NCBI RefSeq assembly: GCF_010550605.1
Contig: NZ_JAAGNI010000293.1
Coordinates: 1-44,210, forward strand
Length of the DNA stretch: 44,210 bases
DNA from: Streptomyces sp. SID9727
GTDB lineage: Bacteria > Actinomycetota > Actinomycetes > Streptomycetales > Streptomycetaceae
Direction: 5' to 3'
The notes beneath the pieces were generated by a model, which saw nothing but the letters and a program-made list of their open reading frames with translations, was not told the DNA's origin and did no database searches. Each line of letters starts with the position of its first letter. Position 1 is the stretch's first letter. This document shows, piece after piece, positions 18,177-28,677 of this stretch. The translations under genes and the position numbers were made by a program.

Positions 18177-19295
18177 ATGACAGACGCACTCAAGCGCCTC
18201 TCCGACGAGGGCGTGGCGATCTGGCTCGACGACCTCTCGCGCAAGCGGATCACCTCGGGCAACCTCGCCGAGCTGATCGACCAGAGCCACGTCGTGGGGG
18301 TCACGACCAACCCGTCGATCTTCCAGAAGGCCATTTCGCAGGGCGACGGCTACGACCAGCAGCTCACCGACCTCGCGGCCCGCAAGGTGACCGTCGAGGA
18401 GGCGATCCGCATGATCACCACCGCGGACGTCCGGGACGCGGCCGACATCCTGCGTCCGGTCTTCGACGCGACCGAGGGCCAGGACGGCCGGGTCTCCATC
18501 GAGGTCGACCCGCGCCTGGCGCACGACACGACGGCCACGGTCGCCGAGGCCAAGCAGCTGGCCTGGCTGGTGGACCGCCCGAACACGCTGATCAAGATCC
18601 CGGCGACCAAGGCGGGCCTGCCCGCGATCACCGAGACGATCGGCCGGGGCATCAGCGTCAACGTCACGCTGATCTTCTCGCTGGAGCGCTACCGCGCGGT
18701 CATGGACGCCTACCTGGCGGGCCTGGAGAAGGCGAAGGCCGCGGGCCTGGACCTCTCCAAGATCCACTCGGTGGCGTCGTTCTTCGTGTCCCGGGTGGAC
18801 ACCGAGATCGACAAGCGTCTGGACGCCGTGGGCAGCGACGAGGCGAAGGCCGCGAAGGGCAAGTCCGCCCTGGCCAACGCCCGGCTGGCCTACGAGGCCT
18901 ACGAGGAGGTCTTCGCCAGTGAGCGCTGGGCCGCCCTGGACAAGGCGCACGCCAACAAGCAGCGTCCGCTGTGGGCCTCGACCGGCGTGAAGGACCCGGC
19001 CCTCAAGGACACCCTGTACGTCGTGGACCTGGTCGCGCCGAACACGGTCAACACCATGCCGGAGGCGACTCTGGACGCGGTGGCGGACCACGGAGAGATC
19101 ACCGGCAACACCGTCGCCGGTGCGTACGACCAGGCCCGTGCGGACCTCGACACCATCAAGAAGCTCGGCGTCGACTACGACGACGTCGTGCAGGTGCTGG
19201 AGGACGAGGGCGTCGAGAAGTTCGAGACGGCCTGGAACGACCTGCTCAAGTCGACCGAGGCGGAGCTGCAGCGCCTCGCCCCCTCGAAGGGCTGA
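18177..19295 (+). CDS. tal: Transaldolase
   Basis: 372-residue transaldolase of the long actinobacterial type (TIM barrel), moving dihydroxyacetone units between sugar phosphates. The Schiff-base lysine lies in the [10 protein letters not shown] segment (about residue 140). The N-terminal [14 protein letters not shown] block and the [18 protein letters not shown] block are intact. The ATG at 18177 follows AGGAGATG. It lies between tkt and zwf in one operon; its stop is five bases from the zwf start. Confidence 0.95.
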   Translation: MTDALKRLSDEGVAIWLDDLSRKRITSGNLAELIDQSHVVGVTTNPSIFQKAISQGDGYDQQLTDLAARKVTVEEAIRMITTADVRDAADILRPVFDATEGQDGRVSIEVDPRLAHDTTATVAEAKQLAWLVDRPNTLIKIPATKAGLPAITETIGRGISVNVTLIFSLERYRAVMDAYLAGLEKAKAAGLDLSKIHSVASFFVSRVDTEIDKRLDAVGSDEAKAAKGKSALANARLAYEAYEEVFASERWAALDKAHANKQRPLWASTGVKDPALKDTLYVVDLVAPNTVNTMPEATLDAVADHGEITGNTVAGAYDQARADLDTIKKLGVDYDDVVQVLEDEGVEKFETAWNDLLKSTEAELQRLAPSKG

Positions 19296-19300
19296 CCATT

Positions 19301-20833
19301 TTGTCTGGTGTTCCCGGAGCCAACCCGCTCCGTGACGCCCAGGACCGACGGCTCCCGCGCATCGCGGGGCCGTCGGGCCTGGTCATCTTTGGCGTCACGG
19401 GCGATTTGTCCCGTAAAAAGCTGATGCCCGCCGTCTACGACCTGGCCAACCGCGGCCTGCTGCCGCCGGGCTTCTCGCTCATCGGTTTCGCGCGCCGCGA
19501 CTGGGAGGACGAGGACTTCGCCCAGGTCGTCCACGACGCCGTCAAGGAGCATTCCCGCACCCCCTTCCGCGAAGAGGTCTGGCAGCAGCTCAGCCAGGGC
19601 ATGCGCTTCGTGCAGGGCAACTTCGACGACGACGTGGCCTTCGAGACCCTGAGGGCCACGATCGAGGAGCTGGACAAGGCGCAGGGCACGGGCGGCAACT
19701 TCGCCTTCTACCTGTCCGTCCCGCCGAAGTTCTTCCCCAAGGTCGTCCAGCAGCTCAAGAAGCACGGGCTGGCCGACCAGAAGGAAGGCAGCTGGCGCCG
19801 CGCCGTCATCGAGAAGCCGTTCGGCCACGACCTGAAGAGCGCGCAGGAGCTCAACCAGATCGTGCACGACGTCTTCCCGCCGAACGAGGTCTTCCGGATC
19901 GACCACTACCTCGGCAAGGAGACCGTCCAGAACATCCTGGCGCTCCGCTTCGCCAACACGATGTTCGAGCCGATCTGGAACCGCAGTTACGTCGACCACG
20001 TGCAGATCACGATGGCCGAGGACATCGGCATCGGCGGCCGGGCCGGTTACTACGACGGCATCGGCGCCGCCCGTGACGTCATCCAGAACCACCTGCTCCA
20101 GCTGCTGGCGCTGACCGCGATGGAGGAGCCCGGCTCCTTCCACCCGAAGGCCCTGGTCGCCGAGAAGCTCAAGGTGCTCACGGCGGTGGAACTGCCCGAC
20201 GACCTGGGCAAGCACACCGTGCGCGGCCAGTACACGCACGCCTGGCAGGGCGGCGAGGAGGCCGTCGGGTATCTGGAGGAGGACGGCATCGACCCCAAGT
20301 CGAAGACCGACACCTTCGCCGCGATCAAGCTGACGATCAACAACCGCCGCTGGGCGGACGTCCCCTTCTACCTGCGCACCGGCAAGCGCCTCGGCCGCCG
20401 GGTCACGGAGATCGCGGTCGTCTTCAAGCGGGCCCCGTACCTGCCGTTCGAGTCCGGCGCCACCGAGGAGCTGGGCGGCAACGCCCTGGTCATCCGGGTG
20501 CAGCCGGACGAGGGCGTCACCGTGCGGTTCGGCTCCAAGGTGCCCGGCACCTCGATGGAGGTCCGGGACGTCACGATGGACTTCGCGTACGGCGAGTCCT
20601 TCACGGAGTCCAGCCCGGAGGCGTACGAGCGGCTCATCCTCGACGTCCTGCTCGGCGACGCCAACCTCTTCCCGCGCCACCAGGAGGTCGAGCTCTCCTG
20701 GAACATCCTCGACCCGATCGAGGAGTACTGGGACAAGCACGGCAAGCCCGCCCAGTACCCGGCCGGCACCTGGGGTCCGGCCGAGGCGGACGAGATGCTC
20801 GCACGCGACGGACGGAGCTGGCGCCGGCCATGA
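19301..20833 (+). CDS. zwf: Glucose-6-phosphate dehydrogenase
   Basis: 510-residue NADP-linked enzyme making 6-phosphogluconolactone, the NADPH-producing entry to the pentose phosphate route. The Rossmann motif is FGVTGDLSRKKLMP (about residue 28) and the substrate motif with catalytic His/Lys is FRIDHYLGKE (about 202). The start appears to be a rare TTG at 19301, right after tal. No in-frame ATG or GTG occurs before the nucleotide-binding fold, so a later start would destroy the protein. It overlaps opcA by four bases (ATGA). Confidence 0.94.
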   Translation: MSGVPGANPLRDAQDRRLPRIAGPSGLVIFGVTGDLSRKKLMPAVYDLANRGLLPPGFSLIGFARRDWEDEDFAQVVHDAVKEHSRTPFREEVWQQLSQGMRFVQGNFDDDVAFETLRATIEELDKAQGTGGNFAFYLSVPPKFFPKVVQQLKKHGLADQKEGSWRRAVIEKPFGHDLKSAQELNQIVHDVFPPNEVFRIDHYLGKETVQNILALRFANTMFEPIWNRSYVDHVQITMAEDIGIGGRAGYYDGIGAARDVIQNHLLQLLALTAMEEPGSFHPKALVAEKLKVLTAVELPDDLGKHTVRGQYTHAWQGGEEAVGYLEEDGIDPKSKTDTFAAIKLTINNRRWADVPFYLRTGKRLGRRVTEIAVVFKRAPYLPFESGATEELGGNALVIRVQPDEGVTVRFGSKVPGTSMEVRDVTMDFAYGESFTESSPEAYERLILDVLLGDANLFPRHQEVELSWNILDPIEEYWDKHGKPAQYPAGTWGPAEADEMLARDGRSWRRP

Positions 20834-21846
20834 AGATCGATCTCACGGAAACCACGTCCAGCAAGATCAACCAGGCGCTCATCTCGGCCCGGCGCGCGGT
20901 CGGCGCCCCGGCGATCGGGATGGTCCTTACCCTCGTCATCGTCACCGACGAGGAGAACGCCTACGACGCGCTGAAGGCGGCGAGCGACTCCTCGCGGGAG
21001 CACCCCTCGCGGATCATCGCCGTCATCAAGCGGCTGAGCCGCTCGCCGCGCACCCGCCGCGACGCGCGGCTCGACGCCGAGATCCGGGTCGGCTCCGACT
21101 CGGGCTCCGGCGAGACCGTGGTGCTCCGGCTCCACGGCGAGCTGGCCAACCACGCCCAGTCGGTCGTCCTGCCGCTGCTGCTGCCGGACGCCCCGGTGGT
21201 GGTGTGGTGGCCGCAGGACTCCCCCGCCGACCCGGCGAAGGACGCGCTCGGCGCGCTCGCCCAGCGCCGGATCACCGACACCTACTCGGCCGAGCACCCG
21301 CTGGACGAGCTGGGGGTGCGCGCCGACACGTACCGGCCCGGTGACACGGACCTGGCGTGGACGCGCATCACGCCGTGGCGTTCCATGCTGGCCGCCGCGC
21401 TCGACCAGCAGCCGGCGGAGATCGTCTCGGCCACGGTCGAGGGCGAGTCGGACAACCCGAGCTGCGAGCTGCTGGCCATGTGGCTCGCGGACCGGCTCGG
21501 GGTCCCGGTGGAGCGCACCACGTCCGGCGGCCCCGGTCTGACGGCCGTCCGGATGGTCACCAAGAACGGCGACATCGTCCTGGACCGGGCCGACGGCTCG
21601 CTCGCCACGCTCTGCATGGTGGGCCAGCCGGACCGCGCGGTGGCACTCAAGCGCCGCGAGACGGCGGAGCTCCTCGCGGAGGAGCTGCGCCGGCTGGACC
21701 CGGACAACATCTACGAGTCGACCGTGAAGTTCGGCCTGGACCGCCTCCACAAGGCGGGCTCGGGCGAGTCGGCGAAGGCGACGGACCCGGCCCCGGCCCC
21801 CGCCGCGAAGAAGGCCGCCCCGGCGAAGAAGGCGGCGGCGAAGTGA
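20830..21846 (+). CDS. opcA: OpcA, glucose-6-phosphate dehydrogenase assembly protein
   Basis: 338-residue OpcA family protein, needed for assembly or activity of G6PDH in cyanobacteria and actinobacteria. It is recognised from its invariable place after zwf and from the conserved core (residues about 20-310, including VVVWWPQDSPADP and RMVTKNGDI). The last 15 residues are a Lys/Ala/Pro tail (KKAAPAKKAAAK), unlike the rest. The ATG at 20830 overlaps the zwf stop; the gene's own stop overlaps the pgl GTG (GTGA). Confidence 0.93.
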   Translation: MKIDLTETTSSKINQALISARRAVGAPAIGMVLTLVIVTDEENAYDALKAASDSSREHPSRIIAVIKRLSRSPRTRRDARLDAEIRVGSDSGSGETVVLRLHGELANHAQSVVLPLLLPDAPVVVWWPQDSPADPAKDALGALAQRRITDTYSAEHPLDELGVRADTYRPGDTDLAWTRITPWRSMLAAALDQQPAEIVSATVEGESDNPSCELLAMWLADRLGVPVERTTSGGPGLTAVRMVTKNGDIVLDRADGSLATLCMVGQPDRAVALKRRETAELLAEELRRLDPDNIYESTVKFGLDRLHKAGSGESAKATDPAPAPAAKKAAPAKKAAAK

Positions 21847-22628
21847 CCGGAGTCCCGCAGCTCGTCGTGCACCGCGACAAGGAGCTGATGGCGCAGGCCG
21901 CCGCGGCCCGGCTGATCACGAAGATCGTGGACGCCCAGGCCGCGCGCGGCGACGCCTCGGTGGTGCTCACCGGCGGGCGCAACGGCAACGGCCTGCTGGC
22001 CGCGCTCGCCGCCGCGCCCGCCCGGGACGCGGTCGACTGGTCGCGGCTCGACCTGTGGTGGGGCGACGAGCGGTTCCTGCCGGAGGGCGACCCGGAGCGC
22101 AATGTCACGCAGGCCCGCGAGGCCCTGCTGGACGCCGTGCCCCTGGATCCCTCCCGGGTGCACGTGATGCCGGCGTCGGACGGTCCCTACGGTCCGGACG
22201 CCGACGCCGCGGCCGCCGGGTACGCGGCCGAGCTGGCGGCCGCCGCGGCGCCTCAGGACCACGGCCCGGTGCCGGAGTTCGACGTGCTGATGCTGGGCGT
22301 CGGCCCGGACACCCACGTCGCCTCGCTCTTCCCGGAACTGCCCGGGGTGCGGGAGACCGAGCGCACCGTCGTCGGTGTGCACGGTGCGCCCAAGCCGCCG
22401 CCGGTCCGGGTCTCGCTGACGCTGCCCGCCATCCGGGCGGCACGCGAGGTGTGGCTGCTGGCCGCGGGCGAGGACAAGGCGGAGGCGGTCGCGATCGCCC
22501 TGTCCGGGGCCGGCGAGATCCAGGCGCCGGCGGCCGGTGCGTACGGCCGCGCCCGCACGCTGTGGCTGCTGGACGCGGCGGCGGCCTCCCGCCTCCCGCG
22601 CGCCCTGTACCCGCCGGCCTCCGCCTGA
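21843..22628 (+). CDS. pgl: 6-phosphogluconolactonase
   Basis: 261-residue DevB/Pgl-type lactonase of the glucosamine-6-phosphate isomerase fold, hydrolysing 6-phosphogluconolactone to 6-phosphogluconate. Typical pieces are the VVLTGGRNGNGLLAAL phosphate loop, the WWGDERFLPEGDPERN block and the LGVGPDTHVASLFP block. The GTG at 21843 overlaps the opcA stop. It is the last gene of the operon; no gnd follows, so 6-phosphogluconate dehydrogenase must be encoded elsewhere. Confidence 0.94.
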   Translation: MTGVPQLVVHRDKELMAQAAAARLITKIVDAQAARGDASVVLTGGRNGNGLLAALAAAPARDAVDWSRLDLWWGDERFLPEGDPERNVTQAREALLDAVPLDPSRVHVMPASDGPYGPDADAAAAGYAAELAAAAAPQDHGPVPEFDVLMLGVGPDTHVASLFPELPGVRETERTVVGVHGAPKPPPVRVSLTLPAIRAAREVWLLAAGEDKAEAVAIALSGAGEIQAPAAGAYGRARTLWLLDAAAASRLPRALYPPASA

Positions 22629-22640
22629 CCGGACGCCGCT

Positions 22641-22696
22641 CGAACGCCCACGGGCCCGGTCCGCTCCGAGGAGTGGTCCGGGCCCGTGGGCGTTCG
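22641..22696. terminator. Bidirectional hairpin between pgl and pgi
   Basis: A perfect 19-bp outer stem (22641-22659 with 22678-22696) continues inward after one mismatch with six more pairs (one of them G-T). It fills the gap between two convergent stops (22628 and 22704). Confidence 0.85.
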
Positions 22697-22703
22697 GGCG
22701 GGC

Positions 22704-24365
22704 TCAGCGCCCGCGCAGCTCGCGGTAGGTGGAGACGAGCGCGGCGGTGGAGCTGTCCAGCTGCTCGCCGCCCTTGCCCTCGGTCAGGACGGGCTCGATC
22801 TTCTTGGCGAGGACCTTGCCGAGTTCAACGCCCCACTGGTCGAAGGAGTCGATGTTCCAGACGGCGCCCTGGACGAAGACCTTGTGCTCGTACAGGGCGA
22901 TCAGCTGACCGAGCACGGACGGGGTGAGCCGGTCGGCGAGGATCGTCGTCGTGGGGTGGTCGCCCCGGAACGTCTTGTGCGCCACCAGCTCCTCGGGGAC
23001 GCCCTCGGCGCGCACCTCGTCGGGCGTCTTGCCGAAGGCGAGGGCCTGGGTCTGGGCGAAGAAGTTGGCCATCAGCAGGTCGTGCTGGGCGACCAGTCCG
23101 GGCAGCAGGTCCTCGACCGGCTGCGCGAAGCCGATGAAGTCGGCCGGGATGACCTTCGTGCCCTGGTGGATCAGCTGGTAGTAGGCGTGCTGGCCATTGG
23201 TGCCGGGGGTGCCCCAGACGACCGGTCCGGTCTGCCAGTCGACGGGGTTGCCGTCGCGGTCCACGGACTTGCCGTTGGACTCCATGTCCAGCTGCTGGAG
23301 GTACGCGGTGAACTTGGACAGGTAGTGGCTGTAGGGCAGCACCGCGTGCGACTGGGCGTCGAAGAACGCGCCGTACCAGACGCCCAGCAGGCCGAGCAGC
23401 AGCGGGGCGTTCTCCTCGGCCGGGGCGGTCCGGAAGTGCTCGTCGACGAGGTGGAAGCCGTCGAGCATCTCGCGGAACCGGTCCGGGCCGATGGCGATCA
23501 TCAGCGAGAGGCCGATGGCGGAGTCGTACGAGTAGCGGCCCCCGACCCAGTCCCAGAACTCGAACATGTTGGCCGTGTCGATGCCGAAGTCCGCGACCTT
23601 CTCCGCGTTGGTCGACAGCGCCACGAAGTGCTGGGCGACGGCCTCCTGGCCCGCCCTCAGGCCGGTGAGCAGCCAGTCCCGGGCGGAGGTGGCGTTGGTG
23701 ATCGTCTCGATCGTGGTGAAGGTCTTCGAGGCGATGATGAACAGCGTCTCGGCCGGGTCGAGGTCGCGGACGGCCTCGTGCAGGTCGGCGCCGTCCACGT
23801 TGGAGACGAAGCGGAAGGTGAGCGAGCGGTCCGTGAAGGAGCGCAGCGCCTCGTACGCCATGGCGGGGCCCAGGTCCGAGCCGCCGATGCCGATGTTGAC
23901 GATGTTCTTGATGGGCTTGCCGGTGTGGCCGGTCCACTCCCCCGACCGGACCCGGTCGGAGAACGCCGTCATCTTGTCGAGCACCGCGTGCACGGCGGGC
24001 ACCACGTTCTCGCCGTCGACCTCGATGACGGCGTCGCGCGGTGCGCGCAGCGCGGTGTGCAGGACGGCCCGGTCCTCGGTGGTGTTGATCTTGTCGCCGC
24101 GGAACATCGCGTCGCGCAGCCCGAACACGTCGGTGGCCGCGGCGAGTTCGCGCAGGAGCGTCAGCGTCTCGTCGGTGACGAGGTGCTTGGAGTAGTCGAG
24201 GTGCAGGTCGCCGACCCGCAGGGTGTACCCGGTGCCGCGCTCCGGGTCGTCCGCGAACAGCTGGCGCAGGCCCGTCGACCCGAGCTGCTCACGGTGCTTT
24301 CCCAGCGCCGCCCATTCCGGCGTCTGGTTGAGCCTGGTACGGCTTGTTGCGTTCATCCCGGACAT
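22704..24365 (-). CDS. pgi: Glucose-6-phosphate isomerase
   Basis: 553-residue large-type phosphoglucose isomerase interconverting glucose-6-phosphate and fructose-6-phosphate. SIS-domain signatures are present: [34 protein letters not shown], and the C-terminal [17 protein letters not shown] with the catalytic His (first block quoted as [18 protein letters not shown]). The ATG at 24365 is preceded by GAGAGAAG; an alternative ATG (24356) removes three residues. It is transcribed toward the pentose phosphate operon, with its own promoter region in 24366-24460. Confidence 0.95.
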   Translation of the reverse strand: MSGMNATSRTRLNQTPEWAALGKHREQLGSTGLRQLFADDPERGTGYTLRVGDLHLDYSKHLVTDETLTLLRELAAATDVFGLRDAMFRGDKINTTEDRAVLHTALRAPRDAVIEVDGENVVPAVHAVLDKMTAFSDRVRSGEWTGHTGKPIKNIVNIGIGGSDLGPAMAYEALRSFTDRSLTFRFVSNVDGADLHEAVRDLDPAETLFIIASKTFTTIETITNATSARDWLLTGLRAGQEAVAQHFVALSTNAEKVADFGIDTANMFEFWDWVGGRYSYDSAIGLSLMIAIGPDRFREMLDGFHLVDEHFRTAPAEENAPLLLGLLGVWYGAFFDAQSHAVLPYSHYLSKFTAYLQQLDMESNGKSVDRDGNPVDWQTGPVVWGTPGTNGQHAYYQLIHQGTKVIPADFIGFAQPVEDLLPGLVAQHDLLMANFFAQTQALAFGKTPDEVRAEGVPEELVAHKTFRGDHPTTTILADRLTPSVLGQLIALYEHKVFVQGAVWNIDSFDQWGVELGKVLAKKIEPVLTEGKGGEQLDSSTAALVSTYRELRGR

Positions 24366-24467
24366 CAGCCCACTTCTCTCGTTACCGCAGTTCCCCGCTG
24401 CCCCTCCAACCTAATTGATCAGGCGGCCGGACGCGGCAGCGGCGGGCTGCGGCACGACGGAAGCATT

Positions 24468-24499
24468 CCGGCCGGGCACCCGAGGGGGCGTCCGGCCGG
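24468..24499 (-). terminator. Hairpin after the RbpA-like gene
   Basis: CCGGCCGG arms (24468-24475 and 24492-24499) with partial pairing inside the 16-base loop, starting nine bases past the RbpA-like stop on the minus strand. Confidence 0.55.
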
Positions 24500-24508
24500 T
24501 GAACGTCT

Positions 24509-24844
24509 CTAGATCTCGCCGCGCAGTTTCGCCAGGGCCTCGGCGAGGATGGCCTCGCCGTCCGCGTCGCTGCGGCGCTCGCGTACGTACGCGAGGTGCG
24601 TCTTGTACGGTTCGGTGCGCGGCGGGTCGGGCGGGCTCTCCGGGTCCTGGCCGGCCGGGAAACCGCAGCGGGGGCAGTCCCAGGTGTCCGGTACCTGCGC
24701 GTCATGGGCGAAACTGGGCTGCGTCTCGTGCCCGTTCGAGCACCAGAAGGAGATGCGGAGCCGTGGCGCGGACTCGCCGCGCTCGGCCTCCCCCATCGGC
24801 CCCGCCCCGACCCGGCTTCCCCGGATCGCGTTGCCACTTGCCAC
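24509..24844 (-). CDS. RbpA-family RNA polymerase-binding protein (paralogue-like)
   Basis: 111-residue protein aligning along its length with RbpA, the actinobacterial protein that binds RNA polymerase and its principal sigma factor. The order is an N-terminal AIRGSRVGAG tail, a zinc-type core (WCSNGHE, then CPRCG 17 residues after the His, the same spacing as S. coelicolor RbpA), a basic PPRTEPYKTH linker and a C-terminal helix (VRERRSDADGEAILAEAL) matching the sigma-interaction helix. It differs from canonical RbpA: the usual THWDMLxERR is THLAYVRERR here. I therefore call it an RbpA-like paralogue rather than RbpA itself. The GTG at 24844 is preceded by GGGAG. Confidence 0.8.
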   Translation of the reverse strand: MASGNAIRGSRVGAGPMGEAERGESAPRLRISFWCSNGHETQPSFAHDAQVPDTWDCPRCGFPAGQDPESPPDPPRTEPYKTHLAYVRERRSDADGEAILAEALAKLRGEI

Positions 24845-24883
24845 GGTCGTAACTCCCTGCGTGATGGTGCTCGAGGATGCCCC

Positions 24884-24911
24884 AGTCTACGTAAGGCCCA
24901 ACGCGCGTCCA
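24884..24911 (-). promoter_or_regulatory. Candidate promoter of the RbpA-like gene
   Basis: On the minus strand TGGACG (24911-24906) and TAGACT (24889-24884) are 16 bases apart, about 40 bases before the GTG. They match the vegetative consensus moderately. Confidence 0.35.
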
Positions 24912-24953
24912 GGGGAAGGAGTTACACCGTCACCGGGAAACGCGTACGACGGG

Positions 24954-25190
24954 TCAGTTGTCGAGCTTGATGAGCAGACCAAGCACCACGATGCACGCGA
25001 ACCAGCCCAGACCGACCACGACGGTGATGCGGTCGAGGTTGCGCTCGGCCACCGAGGAGCCGCCGACGGAGGACTGCATGCCGCCACCGAACATGTCGGA
25101 GAGACCGCCGCCCTTGCCCTTGTGCATGAGCACCAGCAGCATCAGCAGCAGGCTGAAGACGATCAGGGCGATCTCGAACCCCAGAATCAC
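24954..25190 (-). CDS. secG: Preprotein translocase subunit SecG
   Basis: 78-residue SecG of the SecYEG channel. It has two transmembrane helices (residues about 3-22 and 55-75) joined by a Gly-rich cytoplasmic loop with the GKGGGLSDMFGGG motif. The GTG at 25190 follows AGGGA. It lies downstream of tpiA as in many actinobacteria, but a hairpin at 25236-25268 separates them, so at least part of its transcription is probably independent or read-through. Confidence 0.93.
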   Translation of the reverse strand: MILGFEIALIVFSLLLMLLVLMHKGKGGGLSDMFGGGMQSSVGGSSVAERNLDRITVVVGLGWFACIVVLGLLIKLDN

Positions 25191-25235
25191 GGCTGGTCCC
25201 TACTTTCCGGAAATACCGACTGCGTGTGCGAACAA

Positions 25236-25268
25236 CGGGGGCCGGGAGGTCTCCCTCCCCGGCCCCCG
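25236..25268 (-). terminator. tpiA terminator hairpin
   Basis: A G/C stem (25236-25249 with 25254-25268) with one bulged C and a very short loop, 33 bases past the tpiA stop and before secG. Confidence 0.7.
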
Positions 25269-25300
25269 CAAGGGTACGACGGATCCGCGCTACCGCATAC

Positions 25301-26077
25301 TCACTGGTCGCGGAAGCGGACGATCTTGACGAACTCGTCCGCGTCGAGCGCCGCGCCGCCGATCAGGGCGCCGTCGACGTCGGGCTGGGCCATGATCGCG
25401 GCCACGTTGCCGGACTTCACCGAGCCCCCGTACTGGATGCGGACCGCGTCGGCCAGCTCCTGCGAGTACAGCTCGGCGAGGCGGACGCGGATCGCACCGC
25501 AGACCTCCTGCGCGTCCTCCGGGGTGGCGACCTCGCCGGTGCCGATGGCCCAGACCGGCTCGTAGGCGACCACGATGGACTCGGCCTGCTCGGCCGGGAT
25601 GTCCTTCAGGGCGCCGTCGAGCTGCGCGAGGGTGTACGCGACCTGCTCGCCGGCCTTGCGGACGTCCAGGCCCTCGCCGACGCAGAGGATCGGGGTCAGA
25701 CCGTGCTTGTACGCGGCCTTCACCTTGGCGTTGCAGACCTCGTCGGTCTCGCCGTGGTACTGGCGGCGCTCGCTGTGGCCGATGGCGACGAAGGTGCACT
25801 TCAGCTTGGCGAGCATGGGGCCGGAGATCTCACCGGTGTACGCGCCGGAGTCGTGCGCCGAGATGTCCTGGGCGCCGTACTTGATCTTCAGCTTGTCGCC
25901 GTCGACCAGCGTCTGCACGGAGCGCAGGTCGGTGAAGGGCGGCAGGACGGCGACCTCTACGGCGTCGTAGTCCTTGTCGGCCAGGGCGAAGGCGAGCTTC
26001 TGGACGTGCGCGATGGCCTCGAGGTGGTTGAGGTTCATCTTCCAGTTGCCCGCCATCAGCGGGGTGCGAGTGGTCAT
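25301..26077 (-). CDS. tpiA: Triosephosphate isomerase
   Basis: 258-residue TIM-barrel enzyme interconverting dihydroxyacetone phosphate and glyceraldehyde-3-phosphate. The catalytic residues are Lys13 (NWKMN), His101 (AIGHSERR) and Glu173 ([11 protein letters not shown]). The phosphate loops near the C-terminus ([19 protein letters not shown]) are intact. The ATG at 26077 lies six bases after the pgk stop, so the two are co-transcribed. Confidence 0.96.
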   Translation of the reverse strand: MTTRTPLMAGNWKMNLNHLEAIAHVQKLAFALADKDYDAVEVAVLPPFTDLRSVQTLVDGDKLKIKYGAQDISAHDSGAYTGEISGPMLAKLKCTFVAIGHSERRQYHGETDEVCNAKVKAAYKHGLTPILCVGEGLDVRKAGEQVAYTLAQLDGALKDIPAEQAESIVVAYEPVWAIGTGEVATPEDAQEVCGAIRVRLAELYSQELADAVRIQYGGSVKSGNVAAIMAQPDVDGALIGGAALDADEFVKIVRFRDQ

Positions 26078-26083
26078 GAAAGG

Positions 26084-27295
26084 TCAGTCCTCCAGAGCGG
26101 CGAGGCCGGGAAGCGTCTTGCCCTCGAGGTATTCGAGGCTGGCGCCGCCACCGGTCGAGATGTGTCCGAACGCGTTCTCGTCGAAGCCCAGGATGCGGAC
26201 CGCGGCGGCGGAGTCGCCACCGCCGACCACGCTGAAGCCCGAGGAGTCGACGAGGGCCTGGGCGACGGCCCGGGTGCCCTCGGCGAAGTCGGGGTGCTCG
26301 AAGACGCCCATCGGGCCGTTCCAGAAGACGGTGGCCGCGTCGGCGAGCTTCGATGCGTAGAGCTTGTTGGTCTCCGGACCGTTGTCCAGGCCCATCTGCC
26401 CGGCCGGCATGGCGTCGGCGGCGACGGTCTCCGGGTGGGCCGGGGCCTTGGTCTTCAGGTCCGGGAAGGCGGGCGCGACGACGACGTCGACGGGGAGCAC
26501 GAACTCCACGCCCTTCTCCTCGGCGCGCCGCAGGTACTCCTGGACCGCCGGGATCTGGTCCTCCTGGAGCAGCGAGCTGCCGACCTCGTGGCCCTGGGCC
26601 TTGAGGAAGGTGTACGCCATGCCGCCGCCGATCAGGATGCGGTCGGCGCGCTCCAGCAGGTGGTCGATGACGCCGAGCTTGTCGGAGACCTTGGCACCGC
26701 CGAGCACGACGGCGTAGGGGCGCTGCACGTCGTCGGTGAGCTTCTTCAGGACGCCGACCTCGGTGGCGATGAGGTCGCCGGCCGCGTGCGGAAGACGGGC
26801 CGGGAGGTCGAAGACCGAGGCGTGCTTGCGGTGGACGGCACCGAAGCCGTCGCCCACGTACAGGTCGGCGAGCTCGGCGAGCCGGTCCGCGAAGGCGCCG
26901 CGCTCGGCGTCGTCCTTGGAGGTCTCGCCGGGGTTGAAGCGGAGGTTCTCGATGACCGCGACCCGGCCGTCGGTGAGCGCGGCGACGGTGGCGCGGGCGG
27001 ACTCGCCGACCGTGTCCGTCGCGAAGGCCACGTCGGCGCCGAGCAGTTCGCCGAGCCGGGTGGCGGCGGGGGCCAGCGAGAACGCCGGGTCCGGGGCGCC
27101 CTTGGGGCGGCCCAGGTGCGAGGCGACGACGACCCGGGCGCCGGCCTCGGCCAGCTTGCGGACGGTCGGGGCCACGGCGCGGATGCGGCCGTCGTCGGTG
27201 ATGGTGGTGCCGCTGAGCGGCACGTTGAGGTCGGCGCGGACGAATACCCGCTTGCCGGCGACCCCTTCGGCGAGAAGTGCGTCGATCGTCTTCAT
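26084..27295 (-). CDS. pgk: Phosphoglycerate kinase
   Basis: 403-residue glycolytic kinase making ATP from 1,3-bisphosphoglycerate. It has the N-terminal RVFVRADLNVPL signature, the VVASHLGRPKG substrate loop, the hinge-region VLGGAKVSDKLGVI and the C-terminal nucleotide motif VVGGGDSAAAV. The ATG at 27295 follows AAGGAG. It is downstream of gap, with a hairpin in the gap between them, and six bases ahead of tpiA. Confidence 0.96.
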   Translation of the reverse strand: MKTIDALLAEGVAGKRVFVRADLNVPLSGTTITDDGRIRAVAPTVRKLAEAGARVVVASHLGRPKGAPDPAFSLAPAATRLGELLGADVAFATDTVGESARATVAALTDGRVAVIENLRFNPGETSKDDAERGAFADRLAELADLYVGDGFGAVHRKHASVFDLPARLPHAAGDLIATEVGVLKKLTDDVQRPYAVVLGGAKVSDKLGVIDHLLERADRILIGGGMAYTFLKAQGHEVGSSLLQEDQIPAVQEYLRRAEEKGVEFVLPVDVVVAPAFPDLKTKAPAHPETVAADAMPAGQMGLDNGPETNKLYASKLADAATVFWNGPMGVFEHPDFAEGTRAVAQALVDSSGFSVVGGGDSAAAVRILGFDENAFGHISTGGGASLEYLEGKTLPGLAALED

Positions 27296-27319
27296 CTGTC
27301 TGGACTCCTTGGAGGACGA

Positions 27320-27378
27320 GTGAGCATGCGAGGGGGCTCGAACAGCGCAGCGTCGCGCTGTTCGAGCCCCGTGCTCAC
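27320..27378 (-). terminator. Two-part hairpin between gap and pgk
   Basis: A perfect 16-bp stem (27333-27348 with 27355-27370), enclosed by a second 7-bp stem (GTGAGCA 27320-27326 with TGCTCAC 27372-27378). It lies 29 bases past the gap stop. It could terminate, attenuate or protect the gap mRNA from decay. Confidence 0.7.
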
Positions 27379-27406
27379 ATCGAGATGCCTGCCGGTGCGG
27401 CGGTGC

Positions 27407-28432
<1,026 letters not shown>

Positions 28433-28547
28433 TTAGGTACGCCGGTTTTCGACGCCGGCGAGTTGTATGGGATGTCCCCGACCGCCTCCGACCCTACCTC
28501 TCCGGAGCCGCCGGGGTGACATCGAGCGGGGCCGGAAAGAGCGCGAA

Positions 28548-28579
28548 AGGCCCGTACTCCCCAGTAGGGGTACGGGCCT
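28548..28579 (-). terminator. Hairpin after whiA
   Basis: A 9-bp stem (28548-28556 with 28571-28579) plus a 4-bp inner stem separated by a two-base bulge, about 100 bases past the whiA stop. It probably ends the uvrC-rapZ-yvcK-whiA transcript before the gap promoter. Confidence 0.55.
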
Positions 28580-28677
28580 CCGGCTGCCGCGCGGCCTTCG
28601 TCGCGGCGATTACGCAGCGTCAACGGCCGCGGGCCGACCGGCCGTTCCCCTCCCGGGGCGCGGGCCGCGGGTCCCGC

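Noticed and set aside
24366..24508. Clear vegetative promoter for pgi
   Set aside because: A TAGGTT hexamer is present on the minus strand, but no acceptable -35 is found at the right spacing, so it was not listed.
24509..24844. Calling this gene canonical rbpA
   Set aside because: The core spacing fits, but the sigma-contact signature differs from S. coelicolor RbpA as I remember it, so only an RbpA-like name is justified.
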